Source: an uncultured Oscillospiraceae bacterium (lineage in GTDB: Bacteria; Bacillota; Clostridia; Oscillospirales; Oscillospiraceae). Taken from it: DNA of 46,598 bases. The notes below the pieces were generated by a model, which saw only the letters and a list, made by a program, of their open reading frames with translations, was not told the DNA's origin and made no database searches. The translations under genes and the position numbers were made by a program. This document shows positions 1-11,848 of this stretch, piece after piece (position 1 is the stretch's first letter; every line of letters starts with the position of its first letter). The stretch covers positions 1-46,598 of the forward strand of contig CAKTRJ010000019.1 of the NCBI GenBank assembly GCA_934597345.1, read 5' to 3'.

Positions 1-150
1 GCAGAGGTAAAGAGAGATTTAGGCTTGCCAATGTATGATGCTCCTAATGCGGTAGAAGAATTGAAACAGCCGAGGAAGCATCCGACAGCGGAGAAAGTGG
101 AAGCGATAAAGGATGCATTAAGATATTTTGAAATTATGGAGGAGATTTAA
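1..150 (+). CDS. C-terminal fragment of an unrecognised protein (partial at window edge)
   Basis: An open frame runs from the first base to a TAA at 148-150 and encodes the last 49 residues of a protein whose start lies outside the window. The tail is charged and probably helical (KRDLGLPMYDAPNAVEEL, then a predicted helix ending FEIMEEI). I do not recognise a family from so short a piece. Its stop overlaps the ATG of the next gene by one base (TAATG), which implies co-transcription and translational coupling with the TIR-like gene. Base composition is AT-rich like the next two genes and unlike the rest of the window, so it belongs to the same accessory segment. Confidence 0.7.
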   Translation, partial: AEVKRDLGLPMYDAPNAVEELKQPRKHPTAEKVEAIKDALRYFEIMEEI

Positions 151-692
151 TGAGTAGTTCTATCTTTTTGAGTTATCCAAGACCATTTAAAAAAAGGCAA
201 GAAGAATTTATTGAAAGAATAATTCATTATTTTGAAGAAAGAGAGTTACAACCAAGAACGTTAGGGGTGACAGATTATGATATGGATGCGCCATTAACAG
301 CAATAAGAAGGTTGATGTTAGAATCAAATGGATTAGTAACAATAGCGTTTAGAAGAAGTTTAATTAAACAAGGAACAGGGAAACCGATTAGTGATATTGG
401 CGAGGAGGAGTATGATTTATCCAATAAATGGTTAACTAGTCCATATTGTCAAATTGAACCGGCTATGGCTTTCCAATTGGGATTGCCTGTTTTAATACTG
501 AGAGAGAAAGGGGTTATTGCAGAAGGAATATTAGAAAAGGGTGTTCTTGGGGTGTATATGCCAGAATTTGATTTGAATTGCAATTTAGATGATTATTTTA
601 AATCTAAAGAATGGATACAAATAATTCAAAAGTGGGAAGGTTATGTCAGAAAAGTTGTGGATAACAAAGGGAAACCTCCTATGCTGTATTAA
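150..692 (+). CDS. TIR / nucleoside-deoxyribosyltransferase-like Rossmann protein, possible defence effector
   Basis: This is a 180-residue soluble protein. Its N-terminus (SIFLSYPRPF) resembles the first beta strand of TIR-type domains. A following strand reads GLVTIAFRR, and a later segment, IEPAMAFQLGLPVLILRE, has the arrangement seen in TIR and nucleoside 2-deoxyribosyltransferase-like folds: a Glu at the head of a helix, then a Gly-Leu-Pro-Val strand. In such families that Glu is often the NAD- or nucleoside-cleaving residue, so an NADase or nucleotide-sensing role is a plausible inference and not shown. The gene starts inside the stop of the upstream gene and is followed after 120 bases by a membrane-anchored protein gene. 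GC content is far below the host genes, consistent with horizontal transfer. It could instead be a DUF-type nucleotide-binding protein with no defence role. Confidence 0.6.
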   Translation: MSSSIFLSYPRPFKKRQEEFIERIIHYFEERELQPRTLGVTDYDMDAPLTAIRRLMLESNGLVTIAFRRSLIKQGTGKPISDIGEEEYDLSNKWLTSPYCQIEPAMAFQLGLPVLILREKGVIAEGILEKGVLGVYMPEFDLNCNLDDYFKSKEWIQIIQKWEGYVRKVVDNKGKPPMLY

Positions 693-812
693 ATGTTGTT
701 TATGCAGTAGTCTATTACACAAACGGAATGGATGTTGTATTTTAAAATATCAGATAAATAGGACGGTTGTAGAGAAAAGCTGGTAAATAAAAAAACAAAG
801 GAGAATATTGAC

Positions 813-1586
813 ATGGTAGAATGGATTATAAGTAATAAAGAATGGATATTTAGTGGCTTAGGTATAGCTATTATATCAGCTTTCTTTGCAATATTAAAAA
901 CAAAAACTAAAACAAAAACTCCTAAAGGTGGTGAGGGAAATCTTAATGTTAGTGGAGATAAAAATGTTATCGGGGATGGAAACATTCTTCAAATTACAAA
1001 TCTTACAGAAGAAAAACAACAATCAAATATAAAAATAGTAGATATCTCTTTAAATGAAGATAAAGAATTTATTGTTGATATAAAATTGAGAAACATTGGA
1101 GACCAAGTAGCCTATATAAAAGAGATATCATTCGATATATTAGATTACTATAATATGATCAATCCGCAAATGACCCATTATCGATTGGTAGAATCCTCTC
1201 ATACTTATGATGTGGTTTTAGGGAAAGAGAAACAACAAGTATTTAATGTTTCACAAAGTATAGGTGCAAATGAAGTCGATAGATTTCAGGTGAAGCTTGC
1301 AAGTTCTATAGCAGAAACGCGTATGGTTACGATTTATTACTTAACATTATCGATTATATATGATGAAGATAACAAAGTAGTAAAATCAGAGAAATATCTT
1401 TGGGCCGTTCCATCTATTAGTGAATATGCAGCATGTTACATAAGCCATACCAGCATGGAAATTGCGAAGAAAAATTATTTAGAATTAAAGAAAATGAATA
1501 ACTACGATGCAATTAAAAGCATTCATTTTATAAGTATTCTTAAGAGTTATGAAGAGAATAAGTCAGATTTTTTGATTAAACATTAA
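813..1586 (+). CDS. Membrane-anchored protein of unknown function, partner of TIR-like gene
   Basis: The product has 257 residues. Residues about 8-27 form one hydrophobic segment (IFSGLGIAIISAFFAIL), followed by a Lys/Thr-rich stretch (KTKTKTKT), a short Gly-Asp-Asn repeat zone (GDKNVIGDGN), and a C-terminal region of about 190 residues with alternating hydrophobic residues that looks beta-rich. The Gly-Asp-x-Asn pattern after a single membrane helix occurs in membrane-tethered accessory proteins of bacterial conflict systems, but I cannot name a family. A ribosome site (AAAGGAG) lies about 10 bases before the ATG. The gene shares the low GC content and orientation of the two upstream genes, so the three probably form one accessory operon. 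Function is unknown. Confidence 0.65.
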   Translation: MVEWIISNKEWIFSGLGIAIISAFFAILKTKTKTKTPKGGEGNLNVSGDKNVIGDGNILQITNLTEEKQQSNIKIVDISLNEDKEFIVDIKLRNIGDQVAYIKEISFDILDYYNMINPQMTHYRLVESSHTYDVVLGKEKQQVFNVSQSIGANEVDRFQVKLASSIAETRMVTIYYLTLSIIYDEDNKVVKSEKYLWAVPSISEYAACYISHTSMEIAKKNYLELKKMNNYDAIKSIHFISILKSYEENKSDFLIKH

Positions 1587-1743
1587 GGATAAATGTAGTA
1601 GGTTATTGATTACTGCTATTCATATTATAAAGATAATTATATTTTTTCTGTTGATTTGTGGGGATATGTCTTAAAATGACACGCATATCGAAAGCGTGGT
1701 GCTGCTGGAACGGACAGAGAACGCATGAACGGAGGACGGAGAG

Positions 1744-2430
1744 ATGAAAAAATACATGGTATTGGTGCTGGGACTGGCGCTGCTGCTGATGTTGGCCGCC
1801 TGTGGCAGCAAAGCGGCGGAGAACGCGGACGCGGAGGAGGTACCGGGCGACCCTACCGGTACGGTAACGGTGACCGCGCCGCCGCAGGAGCCGCAGCTGC
1901 CGGAGGAGACTGCTGCGGAAAGCGGACAGCAGACACCGGAGCCCAACAATGAAAAGCAGCCGGCACAGACGGAAAAGCCAGCTGCCCCGCAGGATAAGAA
2001 GGAGGAGCAGACTGGAGAACAGGGGCAGACCTCCTCTGACGGAGAGACACTGCCGGACCACTGGACGGAGGGCGGCGGTCCCGCACCATCGGGACAGAAG
2101 ATGGTGGAGGCCACCAAAAACTATGACTGTGCCGCGGCCGAGAAGCTGGGGAAGGACCGGCTGATCGCCAAGGGGCTGACCTATAACGAGAATCTGAATC
2201 GGGACGAGTGTACGGTGGATTCGGTGCATTTTTATGGCAGCGACGCCTATTTCAAGGGCGGACAGGCGTATCTGAACGATGTGGTGCTGCGGCAGGTGGA
2301 GCGGGTGTTCCCCACGGCGTCGGCACCGGACGCGGCATATACGGAGGTGCGCTGCCATGTGGAGTACTCCGACGGCAGCATCGGCTACATCACGGAGATT
2401 TGGTACAAATACGTGGGGCCGACGGAATAA
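1744..2430 (+). CDS. Putative lipoprotein with acidic linker
   Basis: The product has 228 residues. It has a lipoprotein signal peptide: MKK, a hydrophobic core, then LAAC with the lipidated Cys at residue 20. Residues about 21-115 are a low-complexity Glu/Pro/Gln/Thr-rich spacer, as expected for a surface tether. The C-terminal part, about 120-228, is compact with aromatic and Asp residues and has a conserved-looking end (GYITEIWYKYVG). I do not recognise the C-terminal domain. A GGAGG-type ribosome site precedes the ATG. This is the first gene with the high GC content of the host chromosome, so the edge of the AT-rich segment lies between 1586 and 1744. The gene ends directly before a hairpin terminator. 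A two-frame antisense reading is open here only because of the GC-rich composition. Confidence 0.8.
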   Translation: MKKYMVLVLGLALLLMLAACGSKAAENADAEEVPGDPTGTVTVTAPPQEPQLPEETAAESGQQTPEPNNEKQPAQTEKPAAPQDKKEEQTGEQGQTSSDGETLPDHWTEGGGPAPSGQKMVEATKNYDCAAAEKLGKDRLIAKGLTYNENLNRDECTVDSVHFYGSDAYFKGGQAYLNDVVLRQVERVFPTASAPDAAYTEVRCHVEYSDGSIGYITEIWYKYVGPTE

Positions 2431-2435
2431 AGAGG

Positions 2436-2469
2436 AAGGGGAGTGCTTTCGGCGGAAAGCACTCCCTTT
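2436..2469 (+). terminator. Hairpin terminator after the lipoprotein gene
   Basis: A 12-bp perfect stem (2439-2450 with 2455-2466, loop GGCG) extends by A-T pairs at its foot. The T tract after it is short (TTT), so termination may be incomplete. Confidence 0.6.
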
Positions 2470-2517
2470 GACAAAAAAGGCAGCGACAAAATATTTTGCC
2501 GCTGCCCGTACTTCATC

Positions 2518-2546
2518 TTGACATGCCATCAAAAATATGGTAAACT
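2518..2546 (+). promoter_or_regulatory. Probable main rpoBC promoter
   Basis: A perfect -35 box TTGACA at 2518-2523 is followed after 17 bases by TAAACT at 2541-2546. A second TTGACA at 2468-2473 has a weaker AT-rich -10 (TATTTT at 2492) and may act as an upstream promoter. This gives rpoBC a start site of its own, close to position 2553. Confidence 0.7.
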
Positions 2547-2777
2547 AAGACGCTTATATTGAGATGATGGGGACATATCCCCTTTTACATGCTCAGTATA
2601 CCACCGCCAAGAGGGAAATACAAGAGGTTTTCGGTAAAAATGCCAACAAGCCCGCGTGTATCAAAAGGCGGCGTCAATACCGTTCAGAAAATTTGAAAAT
2701 ACAGCGGCCAAGGCCTGTCGCCGGTGGGAACGGCGGCAGCGGCGGAGGCGGCACAACAAACAGAAAGGCGTGATGAC
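2547..2777 (+). other. Long untranslated leader of rpoB
   Basis: About 230 bases lie between the promoter and the rpoB start. A small hairpin with a four-base C stem, followed by TTTT, sits at 2569-2586; the last third is very G-rich. I see no convincing reading frame with a ribosome site. Together with 2431-2546 this makes the only gene-free stretch above 300 bases in the window. Confidence 0.5.
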
Positions 2778-5700
2778 ATGGCCAAGGACAAGTATTACGG
2801 CAAGACAGTGCGCAAGAACTTTGCCCGCCACGAAGAAGTGGTGGCAATGCCCAACCTGCTGGAGATCCAGAAGGATTCCTACAAATGGTTCCTGGAGACC
2901 GGTCTGCGGGAGGTATTCTCCGACGTGGACGTGATTTCGGACTATGCCGGTAATCTGGAGCTGAGCTTCATTGATTACACCATGGACGAGAAGCCCAAGT
3001 ACGACGTGGAGGAGTGCAAGGCCCGTGACGCCACCTATGCCGCCCCCATGAAGGTGAAGGTGCGCCTGCACAACAAGGAGACCGGCGAGATCAAGGAGCA
3101 GGAGATCTTCATGGGCGATTTCCCCCTGATGACCCACTCCGGCACCTTCGTTATCAACGGTGCCGAGCGCGTGGTGGTCAGCCAGATCGTCCGCTCCCCC
3201 GGCATCTACTACGGCAAGGAGATCGACCTCAAGACCGACCTGCCCCTGCTGACCAGCACCGTGATCCCCTACCGCGGCGCGTGGCTGGAGTACGAGACCG
3301 ACACCAGCGAGGTGTTCTGGGTCCGTATCGACAAGAACCGCAAGCTGCCCATCACCTGCCTGATCCGCGCCCTGGGCCTCAAGACCGACGCCGAGATCCT
3401 GGAGCACTTTGGCGATGACGAGCGTATCGTGGTGACGCTGGAGAAGGATACCTGCAAGACCTACGAGGACGCCCTGCTGGAGATCTACCGCAAGCTGCGT
3501 CCCGGCGAGCCCCCTACGGTGGACTCCGCCCAGACCCTGATCCAGAACCTGTTCTTCGATCCCCGGCGCTATGACCTGAGCACCGTGGGCCGCTATAAGT
3601 TCAACAAGAAGCTGACCTTCTGGGCCCGCGCCAAGGGCCAGATGCTTAACGAGCCCGTGGCTGATCCCGCCACCGGCGAGCTGCTGTTCGAGGAAGGCCG
3701 TGTGCTGACCGCCGACGACTGCGCCGAGATGGACGCCATCGGCGTGAAGGAGGTCACCGTCACGCTGGATACCGGCAAGGTGCTGAAGATCACCTCCAAC
3801 GGCATGTGCGACATGTCCCGCTATGTGGACTTCGATCCCCGCAAGGAGTGCGGCATCAAGGAGCGCGTCCGCTTCGACGTGTTGCAGGAGCTGCTGGGCC
3901 AGTATCAGGGCGGGGAGCTGATCGAGCAGTGCAAACTGCACGCCGACCAGCTGGTGCCCAAGCACATCATCATCGACGATATCTTCGCGTCCATCAACTA
4001 TATGAACGCGCTGGCCTATGGCCTTGTCACCCGTGACGATATCGACCATCTGGGCAACCGCCGTCTGCGCTGCGTGGGCGAGCTGCTGCAGAACCAGTTC
4101 CGCATCGGCTTCAGCCGCATGGAGCGCGTCATCCGCGAGCGTATGACCATCCAGGATCTGGATATCGTCACCCCCCAGAGCCTGATCAACATCCGGCCCG
4201 TTACCGCCGCCATCAAGGAGTTCTTCGGCTCCAGCCCCCTGAGCCAGTTCATGGATCAGACCAACCCGCTGGCCGAGCTGACCCACAAGCGCCGTTTGTC
4301 CGCACTGGGCCCCGGCGGTCTGAGCCGCGAGCGCGCCAACATGGAAGTCCGAGACGTGCACTACTCCCACTATGGCCGTATGTGCCCCATCGAGACGCCT
4401 GAAGGTCCCAACATCGGCCTGATCTCCTATCTGGCCACCTACGCCCGCGTCAACGAATACGGCTTTATCGAGGCGCCCTTCCGCGCCGTGGATCACGAGA
4501 CCGGTAAGATCTCCAACGACATCACCTATATGACCGCCGACGTGGAGGATCAGTATATCGTCGGTCAGGCTGCCGAGCCTGTGGATGAGAACGGCTGCCT
4601 TACCAACCGCCGTATTACCTGCCGCCACCGCGACGAGATCGTGGAGGTGGACCGCACCAACGTGGACTTCATCGACGTGAGTCCCCGTATGATGGTGTCC
4701 ATCGCCACCGCCATGATCCCCTTCCTGCCCAACGACGACGCCAACCGCGCCCTGATGGGCGCCAACATGCAGCGTCAGGCCGTGCCTCTGCTGAAGCCGG
4801 AGGCCCCCATCGTGGGCACCGGTATGGAGCACAAGATCTGCCTGGACTCCGAGGTGGCCGTGCTGGCCGAGGGCGACGGCGTCGTTACCAAGGTGGACGC
4901 CACCAACGTCTCCGTCAAGTACGACAGCGGCGAGACCAAGGATTATAAGCTGATCAAGTTCCTACGCTCCAACCACGGCACCTGCATCAACCAGAAGCCG
5001 ATCGTTTCTGTGGGCGAGCGTGTCCACGGCGGCGACGATCCCTCCGTCCTGGCTGACGGCCCCGCCACCGAGCAGGGCGAGATCGCGCTGGGCCGCAACA
5101 TCCTGGTGGGCTTCATGACCTGGGAAGGCTATAACTACGAGGACGCCGTGCTGCTGAACGAGCGGCTGGTGAAGGAGGATGTCTACACCTCCATCCACAT
5201 CGAGGAATATGAGATCGACGCCCGCGACACCAAGTTGGGGCCGGAAGAGATCACCCGCGATATCTCCAACGTGGGCGAGGATGCTCTGAAGGATCTGGAC
5301 GAGCGCGGCATCATCCGTGTTGGCGCGGAGGTCCACGCCGGCGACATCCTGGTGGGTAAGGTCACCCCCAAGGGCGAGACCGATCTGACCGCCGAGGAGC
5401 GCCTGCTGCGCGCCATCTTCGGCGAGAAAGCCCGCGAGGTCCGCGACACCTCTCTGAAGGTGCCTCACGGCGAGAGCGGCATCGTCATCGACACCAAGGT
5501 ATTTACCCGCGAGAACGGCGACGAGCTGGGGCCGGGCGTGAACGAGGTGGTCCGCGTCTATATTGCCCAGCGCCGCAAGATCCAGCCCGGCGACAAGATG
5601 GCCGGCCGTCACGGCAACAAGGGCGTCGTGTCTCGCGTGTTGCCCCAGGAGGATATGCCCTTCCTGCCCGACGGCACCCCGCTGGATATCGTGCTGAACC

Positions 5701-6461
5701 CCCTGGGCGTTCCCTCCCGTATGAACATCGGCCAGGTGCTGGAGGTCCATCTGGGCTACGCTGCCAAGACCCTCGGCTGGAAGGTAGCCACCCCCATCTT
5801 CGACGGCGCCACCGACAAGGACATCACCGAGGCGCTGGAGCTGGCCGGTCTTGACCCCGAGGGCAAGAGCTGGCTGTACGACGGTCGCACCGGCGAACGC
5901 TTCGACAACAAGGTCACCGTCGGCTACGTTTACTTCCTGAAGCTGCACCATCTGGTGGATGATAAGATCCATGCCCGTTCCACCGGCCCCTACTCCCTGG
6001 TCACCCAGCAGCCTCTGGGCGGCAAGGCCCAGTTCGGCGGCCAGCGCTTCGGAGAAATGGAAGTCTGGGCGCTGGAGGCTTACGGCGCTGCTTATACCCT
6101 GCAGGAGATCCTGACCGTCAAGTCCGACGACGTCACCGGCCGTGTCCGCACCTACGAGTCCATCGTCAAGGGCCACAACGTGCCCGCTCCCGGTGTGCCG
6201 GAATCCTTCAAGGTGCTGGTGAAGGAGCTGCAGTCCCTGTGCCTGGATATCCAGGTGCTGGATAAGGACGGCAACCAGATCGAGCTGAAGGATGACGAGG
6301 ACGCCATGGATACCTTCAATCTGGCCCGCATGGATGCCGACAACGACCGGCAGAACCGCTATGCCGATGAGGATGAGTTGGCCAACGCAGGCTTCGATTA
6401 TGTCAGCGACGAGGAAGTGGACGCTTCCTATGACGACGTTGACGAAGATGATGAATTTTGA
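2778..6461 (+). CDS. rpoB: DNA-directed RNA polymerase subunit beta
   Basis: The product is the beta subunit of the core RNA polymerase and forms one side of the catalytic cleft with beta'. It has 1227 residues from the ATG at 2778, which reads [15 protein letters not shown] and has AAAGG about ten bases upstream. A GTG at 2724 would add 18 Gly/Ala-rich residues and lacks a ribosome site, so I did not use it. The rifampicin-region residues (about 485-515, [20 protein letters not shown]) match the usual sensitive form, with Asp, His and Ser at the positions of E. coli 516, 526 and 531. The motif [16 protein letters not shown] follows at about 530. The C-terminus has the acidic tail common in Clostridia. 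rpoC follows after 20 bases. The usual upstream neighbours rplJ and rplL are absent. Confidence 0.98.
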   Translation: MAKDKYYGKTVRKNFARHEEVVAMPNLLEIQKDSYKWFLETGLREVFSDVDVISDYAGNLELSFIDYTMDEKPKYDVEECKARDATYAAPMKVKVRLHNKETGEIKEQEIFMGDFPLMTHSGTFVINGAERVVVSQIVRSPGIYYGKEIDLKTDLPLLTSTVIPYRGAWLEYETDTSEVFWVRIDKNRKLPITCLIRALGLKTDAEILEHFGDDERIVVTLEKDTCKTYEDALLEIYRKLRPGEPPTVDSAQTLIQNLFFDPRRYDLSTVGRYKFNKKLTFWARAKGQMLNEPVADPATGELLFEEGRVLTADDCAEMDAIGVKEVTVTLDTGKVLKITSNGMCDMSRYVDFDPRKECGIKERVRFDVLQELLGQYQGGELIEQCKLHADQLVPKHIIIDDIFASINYMNALAYGLVTRDDIDHLGNRRLRCVGELLQNQFRIGFSRMERVIRERMTIQDLDIVTPQSLINIRPVTAAIKEFFGSSPLSQFMDQTNPLAELTHKRRLSALGPGGLSRERANMEVRDVHYSHYGRMCPIETPEGPNIGLISYLATYARVNEYGFIEAPFRAVDHETGKISNDITYMTADVEDQYIVGQAAEPVDENGCLTNRRITCRHRDEIVEVDRTNVDFIDVSPRMMVSIATAMIPFLPNDDANRALMGANMQRQAVPLLKPEAPIVGTGMEHKICLDSEVAVLAEGDGVVTKVDATNVSVKYDSGETKDYKLIKFLRSNHGTCINQKPIVSVGERVHGGDDPSVLADGPATEQGEIALGRNILVGFMTWEGYNYEDAVLLNERLVKEDVYTSIHIEEYEIDARDTKLGPEEITRDISNVGEDALKDLDERGIIRVGAEVHAGDILVGKVTPKGETDLTAEERLLRAIFGEKAREVRDTSLKVPHGESGIVIDTKVFTRENGDELGPGVNEVVRVYIAQRRKIQPGDKMAGRHGNKGVVSRVLPQEDMPFLPDGTPLDIVLNPLGVPSRMNIGQVLEVHLGYAAKTLGWKVATPIFDGATDKDITEALELAGLDPEGKSWLYDGRTGERFDNKVTVGYVYFLKLHHLVDDKIHARSTGPYSLVTQQPLGGKAQFGGQRFGEMEVWALEAYGAAYTLQEILTVKSDDVTGRVRTYESIVKGHNVPAPGVPESFKVLVKELQSLCLDIQVLDKDGNQIELKDDEDAMDTFNLARMDADNDRQNRYADEDELANAGFDYVSDEEVDASYDDVDEDDEF

Positions 6462-6481
6462 GAAAGAGGAGGAGCTGAACA

Positions 6482-10201
<3,720 letters not shown>

Positions 10202-10228
10202 GCGACAGGATACTCCGTTGCTGGTCCC

Positions 10229-10264
10229 AAATGCCCTCCGGCAGCGCCGGAGGGCATTTATTCT
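10229..10264 (+). terminator. Rho-independent terminator of rpoBC
   Basis: A 14-bp perfect stem pairs 10229-10242 with 10246-10259 around an AGC loop, and it runs into TTTATTCT. It closes the rpoBC transcript before the str operon promoter. Confidence 0.85.
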
Positions 10265-10328
10265 CCGAACTGCACACATTTTACCGAGGGATTTCAGAGA
10301 AAAGCACAAATTTTTGGCACAAATCCAC

Positions 10329-10357
10329 TTGACGCTGTTTCTTGCCTATGATATAAT
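10329..10357 (+). promoter_or_regulatory. Promoter of the L7Ae-rpsL-rpsG-fusA operon
   Basis: TTGACG at 10329-10334, a 17-base spacer and a perfect TATAAT at 10352-10357. It lies directly after the rpoC terminator and about 70 bases before the L7Ae-like gene. Confidence 0.85.
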
Positions 10358-10434
10358 TCTAACTTGCGCGGGCATTGCTCCGCGAACTTTGTCATGCGGC
10401 GTCCGCGCCGCGTCAACAGAAGGGAGCGGCGCGC

Positions 10435-10677
10435 ATGGAAGCACTGGCGGCCAAGGAAAAAGTGGTGGGTCTCAAGCAGGTCCGCCGGGCTGTGGCGGCC
10501 GGTAAGGTGCGCAGGGTCTATCTGGCCTGCGACGCCGACCCCCGGCTCACCGAACCGATGGAGGCGTTGTGCCGGGCCTCCGGCATCGACGTGGTGACGG
10601 ATTACACCATGGCCCAGCTGGGCCGCGCCTGCTCCATCGCCGTGGGTACCGCGGCAGCCGCCGCGCTGGAGGTCTGA
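10435..10677 (+). CDS. rplGB: Ribosomal L7Ae-like K-turn binding protein (YbxF type)
   Basis: The product has 80 residues from the ATG at 10435, which has AGGGAG upstream. A TTG at 10375 would add 20 residues that do not fit the family. The protein matches the short bacterial L7Ae family (B. subtilis YbxF, about 82 residues), which binds kink-turn RNA and associates with ribosomes. The pattern [23 protein letters not shown] near the N-terminus and the C-terminal [16 protein letters not shown] are typical of the fold. Its place between rpoC and rpsL is the standard Firmicutes position. The intergenic stretch to rpsL (10678-10777) holds two hairpins (10702-10724 and 10736-10748). Confidence 0.88.
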   Translation: MEALAAKEKVVGLKQVRRAVAAGKVRRVYLACDADPRLTEPMEALCRASGIDVVTDYTMAQLGRACSIAVGTAAAAALEV

Positions 10678-10777
10678 CCGCCCCGCAAAATTTGTTCCTT
10701 GCGGAATAAAATTCCTTTATTCCGAGGAAAATACAGGGAGATATTCCCGCAATTTTGAAGAAAGGAGTACCTATTGC

Positions 10778-11194
10778 ATGCCTACTTTTAATCAGCTGGT
10801 CAAGCAGGGCCGGAAAAAGGCTACCTACAAGTCCGATTCCCCCGCTATGCAGAAGGGCCTGAATACGCTGAAGAACAAGGAGACCAACCTGTCCTCCCCT
10901 CAGAAGCGTGGCGTCTGCACCGCAGTGAGAACCGCGACCCCCAAGAAGCCCAACTCCGCTCTGCGTAAGATCGCCCGTGTCCGTTTGACCAACGGCTACG
11001 AGGTCACCGCTTACATCCCCGGTGTGGGTCATTCTCTGCAGGAGCACTCTGTGGTCATGATCCGCGGCGGTCGTGTAAAGGATCTGCCCGGCGTCCGCTA
11101 CCACATCATCCGTGGTACCCTCGACACCCAGGGTGTTCAGGGTCGTATGCAGGCCCGTTCCAAGTACGGTGCCAAGCGCCCCAAGCAGAAATAA
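10778..11194 (+). CDS. rpsL: 30S ribosomal protein S12
   Basis: The product is ribosomal protein S12 of the small-subunit decoding centre, 138 residues, the length usual in Firmicutes, which carry an insertion relative to E. coli. The core motifs [21 protein letters not shown] and [12 protein letters not shown] are intact. The lysines matching E. coli Lys43 and Lys88 (here Lys57 and Lys102) are unchanged, so no streptomycin-resistance substitution is visible at these sites. GAAAGGAG lies about ten bases before the ATG. It belongs to the operon that starts at the 10329 promoter. Confidence 0.98.
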   Translation: MPTFNQLVKQGRKKATYKSDSPAMQKGLNTLKNKETNLSSPQKRGVCTAVRTATPKKPNSALRKIARVRLTNGYEVTAYIPGVGHSLQEHSVVMIRGGRVKDLPGVRYHIIRGTLDTQGVQGRMQARSKYGAKRPKQK

Positions 11195-11338
11195 GCGATC
11201 GACCAAAAGCAATTAAAAAGAGCTTTGCCGAAAAGGTACTATATTTTATATACCTCTTTGGCAGGCCGTACAGCAGCCAACACACTGCGCGCTGCTGAGT
11301 ACCTATGAAATCATATTATTATGAAGGAGGGAAGCATA
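11195..11338 (+). other. Structured rpsL-rpsG spacer
   Basis: This 144-base spacer can form two hairpins: an imperfect one pairing about 11227-11238 with 11259-11270, and one pairing a CAGCAGC near 11272 with GCTGCTG near 11311. It is long for a spacer inside the str operon. It could hold a regulatory or processing site; this is inference. Confidence 0.45.
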
Positions 11339-11809
11339 GTGCCCAGAAGAGGTAATGTTCCCAAAAGAGAGATCCTGCCCGATCCCATGTACGGCTCCGT
11401 GCTGGTGACCAAGCTGGTCAACAGCATCATGCTGGATGGTAAGAAGGGCGTGGCTCAGAAGGTCGTGTATGGTGCATTTGACATCATCAAGGAAAAGACC
11501 GAGAAGGAGCCCCTGGAAGTCTTTACCCAGGCTATGGAAAACATCATGCCCAGCCTGGAAGTCAAGGCCCGCCGTGTCGGCGGTGCTACCTATCAGGTCC
11601 CCATGGAGGTTCGTCCCGCCCGTCGTCAGACCCTGGGTCTGCGCTGGCTGACGAACTACTCCCGCGCCCGCGGTGAGCGCACCATGGCCGAGCGCCTGGC
11701 AGGCGAGATCATGGACGCCGCCAACAACACCGGCAGCGCCGTGAAGAAGCGCGAGGATACCCACAAGATGGCCGAATCCAACAAGGCATTCGCCCACTTC
11801 CGCTGGTAA
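11339..11809 (+). CDS. rpsG: 30S ribosomal protein S7
   Basis: The product is ribosomal protein S7, which nucleates assembly of the 16S rRNA 3' domain. It has 156 residues, the usual length, from a GTG at 11339 that reads [28 protein letters not shown] precedes this GTG by eight bases. An ATG at 11321 is part of that ribosome site and would add six residues not found in the family. The signature segments [14 protein letters not shown] and [10 protein letters not shown] are present. fusA follows after 39 bases. Confidence 0.97.
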   Translation: MPRRGNVPKREILPDPMYGSVLVTKLVNSIMLDGKKGVAQKVVYGAFDIIKEKTEKEPLEVFTQAMENIMPSLEVKARRVGGATYQVPMEVRPARRQTLGLRWLTNYSRARGERTMAERLAGEIMDAANNTGSAVKKREDTHKMAESNKAFAHFRW

Positions 11810-11848
11810 TCCCGCACCACATTGTATTATTCGTAAAAGGAGAACGGT

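Noticed and set aside
1660..2582. 11-base inverted match (1660-1670 and 2572-2582) flanking the lipoprotein gene
   Set aside because: It is short, lacks target duplications or transposase genes, and is compatible with chance.
2724..2777. Upstream GTG start for rpoB
   Set aside because: It adds a Gly/Ala-rich stretch not typical of the family and has no ribosome site; the ATG at 2778 has one.
3900..4400. Rifampicin-resistance substitutions in rpoB
   Set aside because: The resistance-region residues that I can align with E. coli are the sensitive type.
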